A stretch of 64,000 nucleotides of DNA from Prescottella defluvii (GTDB taxonomy: Bacteria > Actinomycetota > Actinomycetes > Mycobacteriales > Mycobacteriaceae): NCBI RefSeq assembly GCF_000738775.1, contig NZ_JPOC01000028.1, positions 124,001 through 188,000 on the forward strand. The letters are read 5' to 3'. Of this stretch, positions 26,518 to 34,703 are shown one piece after another; positions within the stretch are counted from its first letter, which is position 1; each line of letters opens with the position of its first letter. Position numbers and translations under genes: made by a program. The notes beneath the pieces were generated by a model, which saw only the letters and a program-made list of their open reading frames with translations, was not told the DNA's origin and did not search any database.

Positions 26518-27896
26518 CATTCGACCACATTGTCGAAACATGCTCGCCAGCTTATGAATTGGCTGGACTGCTGGGAAATGCGGTCGTCACCGACCCGGAC
26601 GCGATGCTCGCGTACCGCCGCGATCAGTCCCTGCTCACACCGGACGGGCAACCACTGGCGGTGGTGCGGGCCCGCAGCGTCGACGACGTCGTCGCCACCC
26701 TCGAGACCGCCCACCGGCACGGCATCCCGGTCGTCACCCGCGGCGCCGGCACCGGGCTGGCCGGCGGCGCGAACGCAATCGACGGCTGCATCGTGCTGAG
26801 CCTGGACCGGATGAACACGATCATCGAGATCGACGCCGAAGCACGCACCGCCACAGTCGAACCCGGAGTCATCAACGGTGACCTCGCGGCGGCAGCCGCG
26901 CAGCAGGGCCTGTGGTACGTGCCCGATCCGGGCAGCCGGGCCATCTCCTCGATCGGCGGCAACCTCGCCACCAACGCCGGCGGAACGTGCTGCGCCAAGT
27001 ACGGCGTCACCGCCGACCACGTCGCCCGAATCAAGGCCGTACTGCCCGACGGCCGGGTGATCCACACCGGCGCCAACACCCGCAAGAACGTCGCCGGGCT
27101 GAACCTCACACAGCTGCTCGTCGGATCCGAGGGCACCCTCGCGGTGATCGTCGAGGCCACGATGCGGTTGCGGACCCAGCCGTCGGCGGCGTCCACCGTC
27201 GTCGCGAGCTTCCCCGACACCGCGCAGGCGATCGACGCCGTCCTCGCCATCCGGCAGGTCGCGGACCCGTGCCTGCTCGAACTGATGGACCGCACCACCA
27301 TCGCCGCCGTCAACGACATGACACGGATGGGCCTCGACGAGACGGCGGGCGCGCTGCTGCTGATCCAGTGCGACGGCGGCGACTCGGTGACCGAGGCCGC
27401 CCGCTGCGCCGCCGCCTGCACCGCCGCCGGCGCCACCGAGGTCTACGACACCGCCGACCCCGCCGAGGGCGAGGAGTTCATGCAGGCCCGACGCGTCGCG
27501 CTCACCGCGCTCGAACGCCGCGGCAGCACACTGCTCGACGACCTCGCCGTCCCCGTCCCGCAGCTGCCGGCGATGCTCGCCGCGATCGAGGCGACCGCCG
27601 CCCGTCACGACGTACTCATCGGCACCTTCGGGCACGCCGCCGACGGAAACCTGCACCCCACCATCGTGTTCGACGCCGCGGACACCGCCGCGACCGCCCG
27701 GGCCCGAGCAGCCTTCGACGACCTCGTCGCCGCCTGCCTGGACCTCGGCGGCTCCATCACCGGCGAGCACGGCGTCGGCATCCTCAAGGAGCCGTACATC
27801 GAGTCCATGGTCGGTGCCACCGAACGCGAACTGATGGCGGGCATCAAGTCCGTCTTCGACCCCACCGGCATCCTCAACCCCGGTCGCGGCTTCTGA
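26514..27896 (+). CDS. GlcD/D-lactate dehydrogenase-type FAD-linked oxidase
   Basis: A 460-residue flavoenzyme of the vanillyl-alcohol-oxidase fold. The FAD-binding PCMH domain includes PVVTRGAGTGLAGGANAIDGCIVLSL (about residues 73-98), VPDPGSRAISSIGGNLATNAGGTCCAKYG and LLVGSEGTLAVIVEATMRL. The C-terminal cap ends with GTFGHAADGNLHPTI and GGSITGEHGVGILK, the metal- and substrate-binding motifs of the glycolate oxidase GlcD and D-lactate dehydrogenase family. It oxidises a 2-hydroxyacid to the 2-oxoacid. No GlcE or GlcF subunit is next to it, which favours a single-subunit D-lactate dehydrogenase. ATG 26514 overlaps the permease stop. Confidence 0.9.
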   Translation: MTFDHIVETCSPAYELAGLLGNAVVTDPDAMLAYRRDQSLLTPDGQPLAVVRARSVDDVVATLETAHRHGIPVVTRGAGTGLAGGANAIDGCIVLSLDRMNTIIEIDAEARTATVEPGVINGDLAAAAAQQGLWYVPDPGSRAISSIGGNLATNAGGTCCAKYGVTADHVARIKAVLPDGRVIHTGANTRKNVAGLNLTQLLVGSEGTLAVIVEATMRLRTQPSAASTVVASFPDTAQAIDAVLAIRQVADPCLLELMDRTTIAAVNDMTRMGLDETAGALLLIQCDGGDSVTEAARCAAACTAAGATEVYDTADPAEGEEFMQARRVALTALERRGSTLLDDLAVPVPQLPAMLAAIEATAARHDVLIGTFGHAADGNLHPTIVFDAADTAATARARAAFDDLVAACLDLGGSITGEHGVGILKEPYIESMVGATERELMAGIKSVFDPTGILNPGRGF

Positions 27897-27933
27897 GAGA
27901 GCGGAACAGAAACGGAACAGAGAGGAACGCATC

Positions 27934-28089
27934 ATGGTGACAATCGGAACAGGACTGACTGTCGGAGGGATGTTCGGCCATCTCCATCTCCTTTCCTACG
28001 TCGGCACGTCGCTACTCACGATTGGCCTCGCCTTGCTCCTGCTCGGCATCATGGGCCTCGGACTCGGGGGCCGGCGGCACTACTTCTGA
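27934..28089 (+). CDS. Small single-span membrane protein, 51 residues
   Basis: ATG 27934 is preceded by AGAGAGG at normal spacing and opens a 51-residue frame ending at TGA 28087-28089. The sequence has a Gly/His-containing N-terminus (GGMFGHLHLLS), one hydrophobic segment of about 20 residues (LLTIGLALLLLGIMGLGL) and the tail GGRRHYF, consistent with an inner-membrane peptide whose Arg-rich end is cytoplasmic. It starts 37 bases after the oxidase stop and is probably the last gene of the permease-oxidase operon. I recognise no family. It could be a modulator of the transporter or dehydrogenase. Confidence 0.6.
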   Translation: MVTIGTGLTVGGMFGHLHLLSYVGTSLLTIGLALLLLGIMGLGLGGRRHYF

Positions 28090-28183
28090 GCAAGCGCGGA
28101 CTTCGTGCCGAGGCGACGCGGTGACTGAGTATCAAGCCGCCGACGGCAGCGACAGCCTCTGCGCCACGAGGCGTTGCGGTCGC

Positions 28184-28897
28184 CTAGGCACGCATGACTG
28201 CAGTGAAGGTCATGCGGTCACCCCGGTAGAGGGATCGCCGATGCTCGATGGGCACTCCGTACGAGTCGTAGGACACGCGGCTGAGAAGGAACATCGGGGT
28301 CCGCGTGTCGACAGTGAGCAGTACCGCTTCCCGGGCATCGGGCAGCACCGTCTCGATGCTGTCGACAACGCGATCGAATTGTATTCCGCGGGAGTGCAGT
28401 TCGGCGTAGAGGGACTGCCTGTAGTCGAAGGTGTCGACCAAGCCGGGAACCCTCTTGGCGGGTATGAGGGTGGTCTCCAACCCGACCCGAACGTCATTCG
28501 TGGTGAAGACGCGCTCGAGTTGTATCACCGCTTCTCCCGGTTCGATCTGCAGTAGATCTGCGAGATCGTCGTCCGCGCCGTCCACGGACCACCCGACCAG
28601 GATGCGGGTGGCGGTCATGCCTCTCTCGCGGGCCGCCTCGGTATACGAACCGATATCGAGCGGAAGAACGACCTTGGGCTCAGCGACAACGGTTGTCCGC
28701 CCGCGCCGTTCGATGCGGCCGGCAACGAGCAGTTCGCGCATTGCCTGACGAAGTGTTTCCCGCGCAACGTCGTACCTCTCGGCGAGGTCGCGTTCAGAAG
28801 GAAAGGAATCGCCGGGCGAGAGGTTGTCGAGCAATGCGTCGAGGTACTTGCGCACGATCTGATGCTTGAGCATGCGAGGTTCCGCATCGACCATCAT
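28184..28897 (-). CDS. HutC-subfamily GntR repressor of the phosphonate operon
   Basis: A 237-residue regulator. The GntR winged helix is at about residues 10-75 (SPGDSFPSERDLAERYDVARETLRQAMRELLVAGRI) and a UTRA ligand-binding domain fills the rest (LLQIEPGEAVIQLERVFTTNDVRVGLETTLIPAKRVPG ... GVPIEHRRSLYRGDRMTFTAVM). It diverges from the phosphonate operon across a region with three copies of TGGTCTATACCA, the probable operator. No ribosome site precedes ATG 28897; on its strand TAAGCT ends six bases before the start and operator 1 covers the -35 region, so a leaderless, self-repressed transcript is likely. Confidence 0.87.
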   Translation of the reverse strand: MMVDAEPRMLKHQIVRKYLDALLDNLSPGDSFPSERDLAERYDVARETLRQAMRELLVAGRIERRGRTTVVAEPKVVLPLDIGSYTEAARERGMTATRILVGWSVDGADDDLADLLQIEPGEAVIQLERVFTTNDVRVGLETTLIPAKRVPGLVDTFDYRQSLYAELHSRGIQFDRVVDSIETVLPDAREAVLLTVDTRTPMFLLSRVSYDSYGVPIEHRRSLYRGDRMTFTAVMRA

Positions 28898-28915
28898 GAG
28901 CCCAGCTTACCATTT

Positions 28916-28931
28916 CTTGGTCTATACCAAG
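28916..28931. promoter_or_regulatory. Phosphonate-operon operator 1
   Basis: CTTGGTCTATACCAAG has six-base perfect arms around CTAT. It lies 18 bases upstream of the GntR start codon, over the expected -35 region of that gene. It is the best match among the three copies. Confidence 0.75.
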
Positions 28932-28943
28932 ATGTGGTCGGTC

Positions 28944-28965
28944 GTTCATCGCCAGTTCACCCGAC
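28944..28965 (+). promoter_or_regulatory. PHO-box-like direct repeat 1
   Basis: GTTCATCGCCA followed directly by GTTCACCCGAC gives two 11-base units starting with GTTCAYC, the form of actinobacterial PhoP-binding PHO boxes. TATACC inside operator 2 begins 15 bases downstream, a suitable -10 position for a PhoP-activated promoter. Confidence 0.6.
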
Positions 28966-28974
28966 AACCTCGCC

Positions 28975-28989
28975 GTGGTCTATACCAAG
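28975..28989. promoter_or_regulatory. Phosphonate-operon operator 2
   Basis: GTGGTCTATACCAAG contains the same 12-base core TGGTCTATACCA (28976-28987), exactly 58 bases from copy 1. It embeds a TATACC hexamer that could be a -10 element. Confidence 0.7.
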
Positions 28990-29001
28990 CCGCCTGCAGG
29001 T

Positions 29002-29023
29002 GTTCATCCTCCATTCACGAGAT
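29002..29023 (+). promoter_or_regulatory. PHO-box-like direct repeat 2
   Basis: GTTCATCCTCC followed by ATTCACGAGAT repeats the arrangement of the first PHO-box-like element, again exactly 58 bases away. TATACC inside operator 3 begins 15 bases after it. Confidence 0.55.
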
Positions 29024-29031
29024 GTCCGATT

Positions 29032-29046
29032 CTTGGTCTATACCAG
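29032..29046. promoter_or_regulatory. Phosphonate-operon operator 3
   Basis: CTTGGTCTATACCAG has the 12-base core at 29034-29045, 58 bases from copy 2. It lies 74 bases before the first structural gene. Confidence 0.7.
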
Positions 29047-29119
29047 GGGCCAGGGTGGTGATGCGGCGCAGGAAAGCCGCTGTATCGCAATAATTTCCCG
29101 TCCCCGAAGGGTGGAAGAA

Positions 29120-29794
29120 GTGACAGGCACAGCCCTGGCAGTCCTCGACATGGCCGGCACCACCGTGACCGACGACGGCCTGGTCATCCGCGCATTCGAC
29201 GAGGCCGCGACCGCCGTCGGGCTTCCCGAGGACGGGCCGGAACGGCAGGAAGCGCGCCGTTACGTCCTCGACACGATGGGCCGGTCCAAGATCGAGGTGT
29301 TCCTCTCGCTGTTCGGATCACAGGATCGTGCCGAAGATGCCAATGCCGCGTTCGAGAAGGCGTACGAGTCGTACATGGACGGCGGCGTTGCTCCGATTCC
29401 CGGTGCAGTCGAGGCCATTTCGCAGATTCGAGCAGCTGGGGTGAAAGTCGCACTCACCACTGGCTTCGGCCGCTCCACTCAGCAGCGCCTGCTCGAGTCA
29501 CTCGGGTGGGAGGACATCGCGGACCTCGCCCTGTGCCCCGCCGACGCAGGCCGCGGACGCCCGTTCCCCGACATGATCCTCGCCGCACTGATGCGCACCG
29601 GCATCGACGATGTCGCGGCGGTCGCCGTTCTCGGTGACACCTCCAGCGACATCCTCTCCGGACGCCGGGCCGGCGCATCGATCGTTGCCGGCACGCTCAC
29701 CGGCGCCCACGACGCGCAGAGCTTGCGGGCCGCGGGAGCCACCGACATCGTCGGTTCCATCGCCGACTTCCCACAGTTGATCCTCCCTGCCTGA
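29120..29794 (+). CDS. Phosphonatase-like HAD hydrolase
   Basis: A 224-residue HAD-superfamily hydrolase. Motif I is LAVLDMAGTTV, with Asp as the expected nucleophile and AGTT as in phosphonatases. Motif II is VALTTGFGR, and motifs III and IV are GRPFPDMIL and VLGDTSSDI. The cap contains YVLDTMGRSKIEVF, with a Lys that could correspond to the Schiff-base Lys of phosphonoacetaldehyde hydrolase. It matches the phosphonatase-like family found beside phosphonate transporters. GTG 29120 is chosen because the family start and the GGAAG site agree with it. It is the first gene after the triple operator. The exact substrate is not certain. Confidence 0.85.
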   Translation: MTGTALAVLDMAGTTVTDDGLVIRAFDEAATAVGLPEDGPERQEARRYVLDTMGRSKIEVFLSLFGSQDRAEDANAAFEKAYESYMDGGVAPIPGAVEAISQIRAAGVKVALTTGFGRSTQQRLLESLGWEDIADLALCPADAGRGRPFPDMILAALMRTGIDDVAAVAVLGDTSSDILSGRRAGASIVAGTLTGAHDAQSLRAAGATDIVGSIADFPQLILPA

Positions 29795-29822
29795 TCTCCG
29801 ACCAGACGAAGGAAGCATCCCC

Positions 29823-30800
29823 ATGAAGCTCCGCACTCGCAGCAAAGCAACCACTTTCGCCGCCGGACTGGCCGGCGTTGCCCTCGCCGTCTCCGCCTGC
29901 TCCGGATCCGACTCGACCTCCGCGTCCACGACCGAACAGGGCTTTCCCGAGACCATCACCCTCGCCGCGATCCCGGCGGAGAACTCCAGCGACCTGAAGG
30001 CCAGCTACGACCCCGTGATCAAACTGCTCGAGCAGGAGACCGGGTCCGAGATCAAGTTCGTGCAGGCGTCCGACTACGCAGGCGTTGTCGAGGGCATGAT
30101 CGCGGGCAACGTCGACCTCGCGTTCTTCGGCCCGTTCGCCTACGTCGTCGCCGGAATCAACGGCGCCGATCTGACGCCGCTCGGCGCGGTGGTCAAGGAC
30201 AAGGGCCTCGAGCCCGGCTACCAGTCCTACGGCCTCGCCAAGTCGGACAACGCCGAGGTGAACGGGCTGAAGGATTTTGCGGGTAAGACGGTCTGCTTCG
30301 TCGATCCCGGATCCACCTCCGGCTTCCTGTACCCGAGCGCGGGTCTCATCGAGGAAGGCGTTGCCAAGTCCGGCTCCGAAGCCGACATCTCCGCAGCGAT
30401 GACCCCGATCTACGCCGGCGGACACGATGCGTCTGCGTTGGCCATTGCCGCCGGTGACTGCGACGCCGGATTCGCGTTCGACACCATGGTCGACAAGACC
30501 ATGGTGGAGAAGGGCGAGCTGAAGCCGGGCGAACTCAAGACGGTGTGGAAGTCCGAGATGATCGCCGGGTCGCTGTTCGCGGCCAACAACGATCTCGGTG
30601 CCGACAACGTCGCGAAGTTGAAGACCGCGTTCGAGGAGAAGCTCAACGCCCCGAGCCTCGAGGCCGCCGGCTTCTGCTCCGGCGACGAGTGTCGCATCAC
30701 CGATGAGCGTGCCTGGGGCGTCGTCGCCGCGACGGACACCGACTACGACGGCGTTCGCCACGTGTGTGAGGTCACCGGCTCCGAGAAGTGCCAGGGCTGA
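29823..30800 (+). CDS. phnD: Phosphonate ABC transporter substrate-binding lipoprotein
   Basis: A 325-residue lipoprotein. The signal peptide ends in the lipobox LAVSAC, with Cys about 24 as the lipid anchor. The mature part has the PhnD fold: AAIPAENSSDLKASYDPVIKLLEQETG, then VQASDYAGVVEGMIAGNVDLAFFGPFAYV and CFVDPGSTSGFLYPSAGL, whose SGFLYP region contacts the phosphonate group. ATG 29823 follows GAAGGAAG. It delivers organophosphonate, phosphite or phosphate-like ligands to PhnCE. Confidence 0.93.
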   Translation: MKLRTRSKATTFAAGLAGVALAVSACSGSDSTSASTTEQGFPETITLAAIPAENSSDLKASYDPVIKLLEQETGSEIKFVQASDYAGVVEGMIAGNVDLAFFGPFAYVVAGINGADLTPLGAVVKDKGLEPGYQSYGLAKSDNAEVNGLKDFAGKTVCFVDPGSTSGFLYPSAGLIEEGVAKSGSEADISAAMTPIYAGGHDASALAIAAGDCDAGFAFDTMVDKTMVEKGELKPGELKTVWKSEMIAGSLFAANNDLGADNVAKLKTAFEEKLNAPSLEAAGFCSGDECRITDERAWGVVAATDTDYDGVRHVCEVTGSEKCQG

Positions 30801-30804
30801 GCGC

Positions 30805-31620
30805 ATGAGCACACCCGGGCCCCACCATTCCGTCGCCGGTGACGACGTCGTCGCTTCCATTCGCAACGTGACCAAGACGTTCGGGCCGACTGTCGCGCTC
30901 GATGACGTATCCCTCGACATCTACCGTAGCGAACTCGTTGTGCTGCTGGGATTGTCGGGCTCGGGCAAGTCGACGCTACTGCGCTGCATGAACGGCCTCG
31001 AGCCGGTCACTGCGGGCGAGATCGCCGTCAACGGTGTCCGTGTGGACGGCGCGCCCTCGCGTCGGCTACGAGCACTGCGCAAGGACGTCGGGTTCGTGTT
31101 CCAGCACTTCAACCTCGTGGGTCGCCTCAGCTGCCTCGAGAACGTGCTCATCGGCGGGCTCGGCCGGCTGTCCGCCCCACGCTACGGGGCGCTCACCTAC
31201 CCGAAGGGCATGCGGAATGAGGCGCTGGAACACCTCGACCGGGTGGGACTGGCCGATTTCGCAGAACAGCGTGCCGACACGCTCTCCGGCGGACAGCAGC
31301 AGAGGGTCGCCATTGCGCGCACGCTGATGCAGCGGCCGAGCATCGTCCTCGCCGACGAGCCGGTCGCCTCCCTCGACCCGGAGAACGCCGGTGTCGTCAT
31401 GGACCTGCTGTTCCGGGTGTGCATCGAGGAGAAACTCACCGTCGTGTGCACGCTGCATCAGGTGGACCTGGCGCTCGGCTGGGCGCATCGCCTGGTGGGC
31501 CTGCGCGGGGGCATCAAGGTGATGGACCGGCCGGCCGTCGGGATGTCCCGCGACGAAGTCATGGACATCTATCGTCGTGTCGACCCGGAGGCGGCCGAGA
31601 CGACTGCGAGGTCTCTGTGA
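30805..31620 (+). CDS. phnC: Phosphonate ABC transporter ATP-binding protein
   Basis: A 271-residue ABC ATPase. Walker A is GLSGSGKST near residue 48, the Q-loop is VFQHFNLV, the signature is [17 protein letters not shown], Walker B is IVLADEP and the switch His is in VVCTLHQVDLAL. The long linker after the Q-loop with GLGRLSAPRYGALTYPK is typical of PhnC. It follows phnD after four bases and overlaps phnE by four bases (GTGA). Confidence 0.95.
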   Translation: MSTPGPHHSVAGDDVVASIRNVTKTFGPTVALDDVSLDIYRSELVVLLGLSGSGKSTLLRCMNGLEPVTAGEIAVNGVRVDGAPSRRLRALRKDVGFVFQHFNLVGRLSCLENVLIGGLGRLSAPRYGALTYPKGMRNEALEHLDRVGLADFAEQRADTLSGGQQQRVAIARTLMQRPSIVLADEPVASLDPENAGVVMDLLFRVCIEEKLTVVCTLHQVDLALGWAHRLVGLRGGIKVMDRPAVGMSRDEVMDIYRRVDPEAAETTARSL

Positions 31621-33218
31621 GCACCCTCCTCACCGCGCGTCCCGGTGGTCGAGACACCGCCGGGCCGCGTGGGCCCCGCACACCCCGTCGCGCGATGTTG
31701 CCTGCGCTGACGCTGGCCGCCCTCATCGCGACCCTGGTGTCGGCGTGGTCGATCGAGTTCGCTCCCGGTCCCCTGCTCGACGGGTTGGACGCCGTCGGCA
31801 ACTTAATCGAACGGATGCTTCCGCCGCGAGTGTCCGACCCCGGCAGGATCGGTGTGCTCGCCGTCGAGACGCTGCTCATGGCCGTGCTCGGCACAGTGCT
31901 CGCTGCGGCGGCGTCGGTCCCGTTGGCATTCCTGGCCGCCCGAAACACCACACCTCACCCCGCGGTGTACGCCGTGGCACGAGGATTCATCACCTTCTGC
32001 CGCGCGATGCCGGACCTGCTGTTCGCAGTGCTGTTCGTCCGCGCGCTCGGCATCGGGGTGCTCCCCGGCATTCTGGCCCTCGCGATCCACTCGATCGGCA
32101 TGCTCGGAAAGTTGTTCGCCGACGCCATCGAACAGGCTGATGACGGGCCGCGGGAAGCGGTCCGCGCCACCGGTGCCGGATACTTCCGCGAGATGGTCAA
32201 CGGCGTTGTACCGCAAGTCGTCCCATCGTGGATCGGCACCTTCATCTACCGCATCGACATCAACCTTCGGATGTCCGTGGTCCTCGGGTTCGTCGGTGCG
32301 GGCGGCATCGGCTTCGCGTTGCAGGACGCGTTGCGCGGCCTGATCTACCCACGTGCACTCGGCATCGTGTGCATCATCCTGGTGATGATCGCGGTGATGG
32401 AGGTGATCGCGATCGTCGTGCGGCGGATGCTGCTCACGCCGGGACACTCGAATCCACGCCGGGATCGCATCGGGCGCATCACCTTCTCCGCACTGATCGG
32501 CGCCGTCACCGTCGCCGCGCTGTGGGTGCTGGACGTCAACCCATGGTCGCTGATCACCTGGGTCGGGCCGGCACTCGAGGTCTTCGGCCGGATGATCCCG
32601 CCGAACTTCGACGCCCTCGGTGGCGACCTGTTCGATGCCGCCGCACAAACTGTCGCGATCGGTGTGGTCTCCACCGCTATCGGAGCCGTGCTGTCGATTC
32701 CCGTCGCAGTCCTCGCCGCCCGGAACGTGACGCCGCATCCGACGGTGTTCTGGCTCGCCCGCAGCTGGATTCTCGTCGTACGGGCCGTGCCCGAACTGAT
32801 CCTCGCGGTGGTGTTCGTCGCGGCCCTCGGTCTCGGACCTATCGCGGGCACCTGCGCCCTCGCCATCGGGTCCGTCGGCTTCCTCGCCAAGCTCGTCTCC
32901 GACGCGATAGAGGAGATCGACCCCGGTCCCATCGAGGCGGTACGCGCGGTAGGCGGCGGCTGGTGGAAGACCCTGTTCGCGGCAGTTCTACCGCAGGCGA
33001 TGCCATCGATGGTCGGGTCGACGCTGTATCTGTTCGACGTCAATATCCGCACGTCCACGGTGCTCGGCATTGTCGGTGCGGGCGGTATCGGGTTCCTGCT
33101 CTTCGAATCGATCCGCACACTGAACTTCGACGTTGCCGGCGCGATCGTGGTCGTCATCTTCGTCATCGTCTACGCCATCGAAAGGTTGTCGGGGTGGATA
33201 CGCTCACAACTCGTCTGA
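31617..33218 (+). CDS. phnE: Phosphonate ABC permease, two PhnE domains fused
   Basis: At 533 residues it is twice the usual PhnE length because two complete permease domains are joined. Each half has about six membrane segments and one cytoplasmic coupling loop: DAIEQADDGPREAVRATGAGYF near residue 171 and DAIEEIDPGPIEAVRAVGGGWW near residue 431. Each half also repeats the segment LSIPVAVLAARNVTPHP / ASVPLAFLAARNTTPHP and ends VLGxVGAGGIGFxL. One polypeptide can therefore supply both transmembrane halves of the importer. GTG 31617 overlaps the phnC stop. It overlaps the alcohol dehydrogenase gene by 25 bases. Confidence 0.93.
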   Translation: MSTLLTARPGGRDTAGPRGPRTPRRAMLPALTLAALIATLVSAWSIEFAPGPLLDGLDAVGNLIERMLPPRVSDPGRIGVLAVETLLMAVLGTVLAAAASVPLAFLAARNTTPHPAVYAVARGFITFCRAMPDLLFAVLFVRALGIGVLPGILALAIHSIGMLGKLFADAIEQADDGPREAVRATGAGYFREMVNGVVPQVVPSWIGTFIYRIDINLRMSVVLGFVGAGGIGFALQDALRGLIYPRALGIVCIILVMIAVMEVIAIVVRRMLLTPGHSNPRRDRIGRITFSALIGAVTVAALWVLDVNPWSLITWVGPALEVFGRMIPPNFDALGGDLFDAAAQTVAIGVVSTAIGAVLSIPVAVLAARNVTPHPTVFWLARSWILVVRAVPELILAVVFVAALGLGPIAGTCALAIGSVGFLAKLVSDAIEEIDPGPIEAVRAVGGGWWKTLFAAVLPQAMPSMVGSTLYLFDVNIRTSTVLGIVGAGGIGFLLFESIRTLNFDVAGAIVVVIFVIVYAIERLSGWIRSQLV

Positions 33219-34210
33219 GTCGCACGGCCGTCTGGAACGGCGACGGCATCGAACTGCTGGAGGTGCCACTCCCTCCGCTCCGGGAGGGCGAGATCCTGGT
33301 TCGTGTCCACCTCGCGACCATCTGCGGAAGCGATCTGCATACCGTGACGGGTCGGCGGTCAGCCGCCTGCCCCTCCGTACTGGGGCACGAGGCGATCGGC
33401 GCCGTCGAAGCAGTCGGTCCGGGCACACCCGCCGCCGAGATCGGAGATCGGATCATCTGGTCTGTCACCGTCGGGTGCGGGCACTGCGCGCGCTGTGTGG
33501 CCGGGCGTACCGCCAAGTGCGAGGCCGTGCGCAAGGTCGGGCACGAGAGGTTCGACGGCGCGTGGCCGCTGTCCGGGTCCTACGCCCAGTACATCGTGCT
33601 ACCCGCAGGAACCGCGGTCGTTCCGGTGCCGAGCACAATGTCGGACTCAGTGGCCGCGCCCGCAGCCTGCGCTACCGCGACGGTGATGGCCACCATCGAA
33701 GCCGCAGGTCCGCTACATCGGAAGCGGGTTCTCATCTACGGTGCAGGCATGCTCGGGATAACCGCCGCCGCAGCGTGCGCCAAAGCGGGAGCGCGAGTGC
33801 GGATCACCGACCTCGACGATGCACGCGTCGAATTGGCGCACCGATTCGGCGCAACAGCCGACACCGGAGGATCTGTGGACATCGTGCTCGACTACTCCGG
33901 TTCCGCCGCGGCGATCGCCGACGGATTGGCCAGACTCGATGTCGGCGGCGTCCTCGTACTCGCCGGCTCCGTCGCACCCGGCCCGGCTCTGGCCGTCAAC
34001 CCGGAATCTGTGGTCCGCCGACTTGTGACGATCACCGGAGTGCACAACTACGAACCACGTCACCTCGCACGCGCCATCGAGTTCCTCGACGACACGCGCG
34101 AGGTGTTCCCGTGGACCGAGGTCGTATCGGCGCCGATCACGCTCGACGACCTCCCCTACGCACTCGGCACACCGCCGACCAACATCCTCAGGGTCTCCGT
34201 GGCACCGTAG
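33194..34210 (+). CDS. Zinc alcohol dehydrogenase associated with phosphonate catabolism
   Basis: A 338-residue medium-chain dehydrogenase. Catalytic zinc ligands lie in TICGSDLH (Cys about 41) and GHEAIG (His and Glu); a structural-zinc lobe is only partly kept (CGHCARCVAGRTAKCEAV). The NAD-binding Rossmann motif is IYGAGMLG near residue 178. Its position after phnE and the family resemblance match the alcohol dehydrogenases repeatedly found in phosphonate-uptake loci, thought to oxidise a hydroxyalkylphosphonate or its breakdown product. GTG 33194 overlaps phnE by 25 bases; a weak AAAGG precedes it. The substrate is not established. Confidence 0.82.
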   Translation: MDTLTTRLSRTAVWNGDGIELLEVPLPPLREGEILVRVHLATICGSDLHTVTGRRSAACPSVLGHEAIGAVEAVGPGTPAAEIGDRIIWSVTVGCGHCARCVAGRTAKCEAVRKVGHERFDGAWPLSGSYAQYIVLPAGTAVVPVPSTMSDSVAAPAACATATVMATIEAAGPLHRKRVLIYGAGMLGITAAAACAKAGARVRITDLDDARVELAHRFGATADTGGSVDIVLDYSGSAAAIADGLARLDVGGVLVLAGSVAPGPALAVNPESVVRRLVTITGVHNYEPRHLARAIEFLDDTREVFPWTEVVSAPITLDDLPYALGTPPTNILRVSVAP

Positions 34211-34703
34211 CGTCAACTGAGCCAAGGGGAATCGTCGCGCGGTCATCGAGAGCCCTTCGCGACGAGGTACTCCGGCTGTCGTCCGTATCCCCGATCACCA
34301 CGGGCTGGCAATGACCTTGGCATCGAACTCGCACCTACTCGCAGGCCGACACTGTAATTCTCTGATGGTCAGTCGTGTCGAGAATGTTCGTGTAGCGGAT
34401 CGTCTCGATGGCTGCAATCCTCAGCCAGGGCGACCATGCGAACAGCATCAATACCGTTCCGCACGGGAACAGATTTCGATCTTCGTGCCTCCTGCACAGG
34501 GAAATGGCCCGCATAGCGCGGGCCGGCTACCCACTCGCTCCAATGGCAAGTGAACACTGCGCGAATGCTCCGAAATATATTGCTGCACAACATTATTCGT
34601 TGACTAGACTGATGCGCGTGGGGCCGAGCGCCACACGTTCCCAGGGCCCGATTCCGAGGCCTGATCGAGATTCCCGAGCGAGATTCCTAAGGAGAATCAT
34701 TCA
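34211..34703. other. Intergenic region before the secreted phosphoesterase gene
   Basis: About 490 bases with lower GC than the surroundings, notably around 34570-34605. Frames of 60-120 codons cross it but lack ribosome sites, family resemblance and normal codon bias. A 7-base-pair hairpin (34506-34524, GGCCCGC/GCGGGCC) has no T run. TAGACT at 34605-34610 with TTGCTG 19 bases upstream could be the promoter of the phosphoesterase gene. Confidence 0.4.

Noticed and set aside
28107-28190. Long-range complementarity TGCCgAGGCGAC / GTCGCCTaGGCA between the 51-residue gene and the GntR stop
   Set aside because: Loop of more than 55 bases and partial overlap with coding sequence; too weak to call a terminator or RNA.
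28916-29046. The 58-base periodic repeats as a CRISPR array or iteron origin
   Set aside because: Only a 12-base operator core and the PHO-box bases are conserved, there are three units, and they lie in a divergent promoter beside the cognate regulator.
34506-34524. GGCCCGC/GCGGGCC hairpin as terminator of the phosphonate operon
   Set aside because: It lies about 300 bases after the last gene and lacks a T run.
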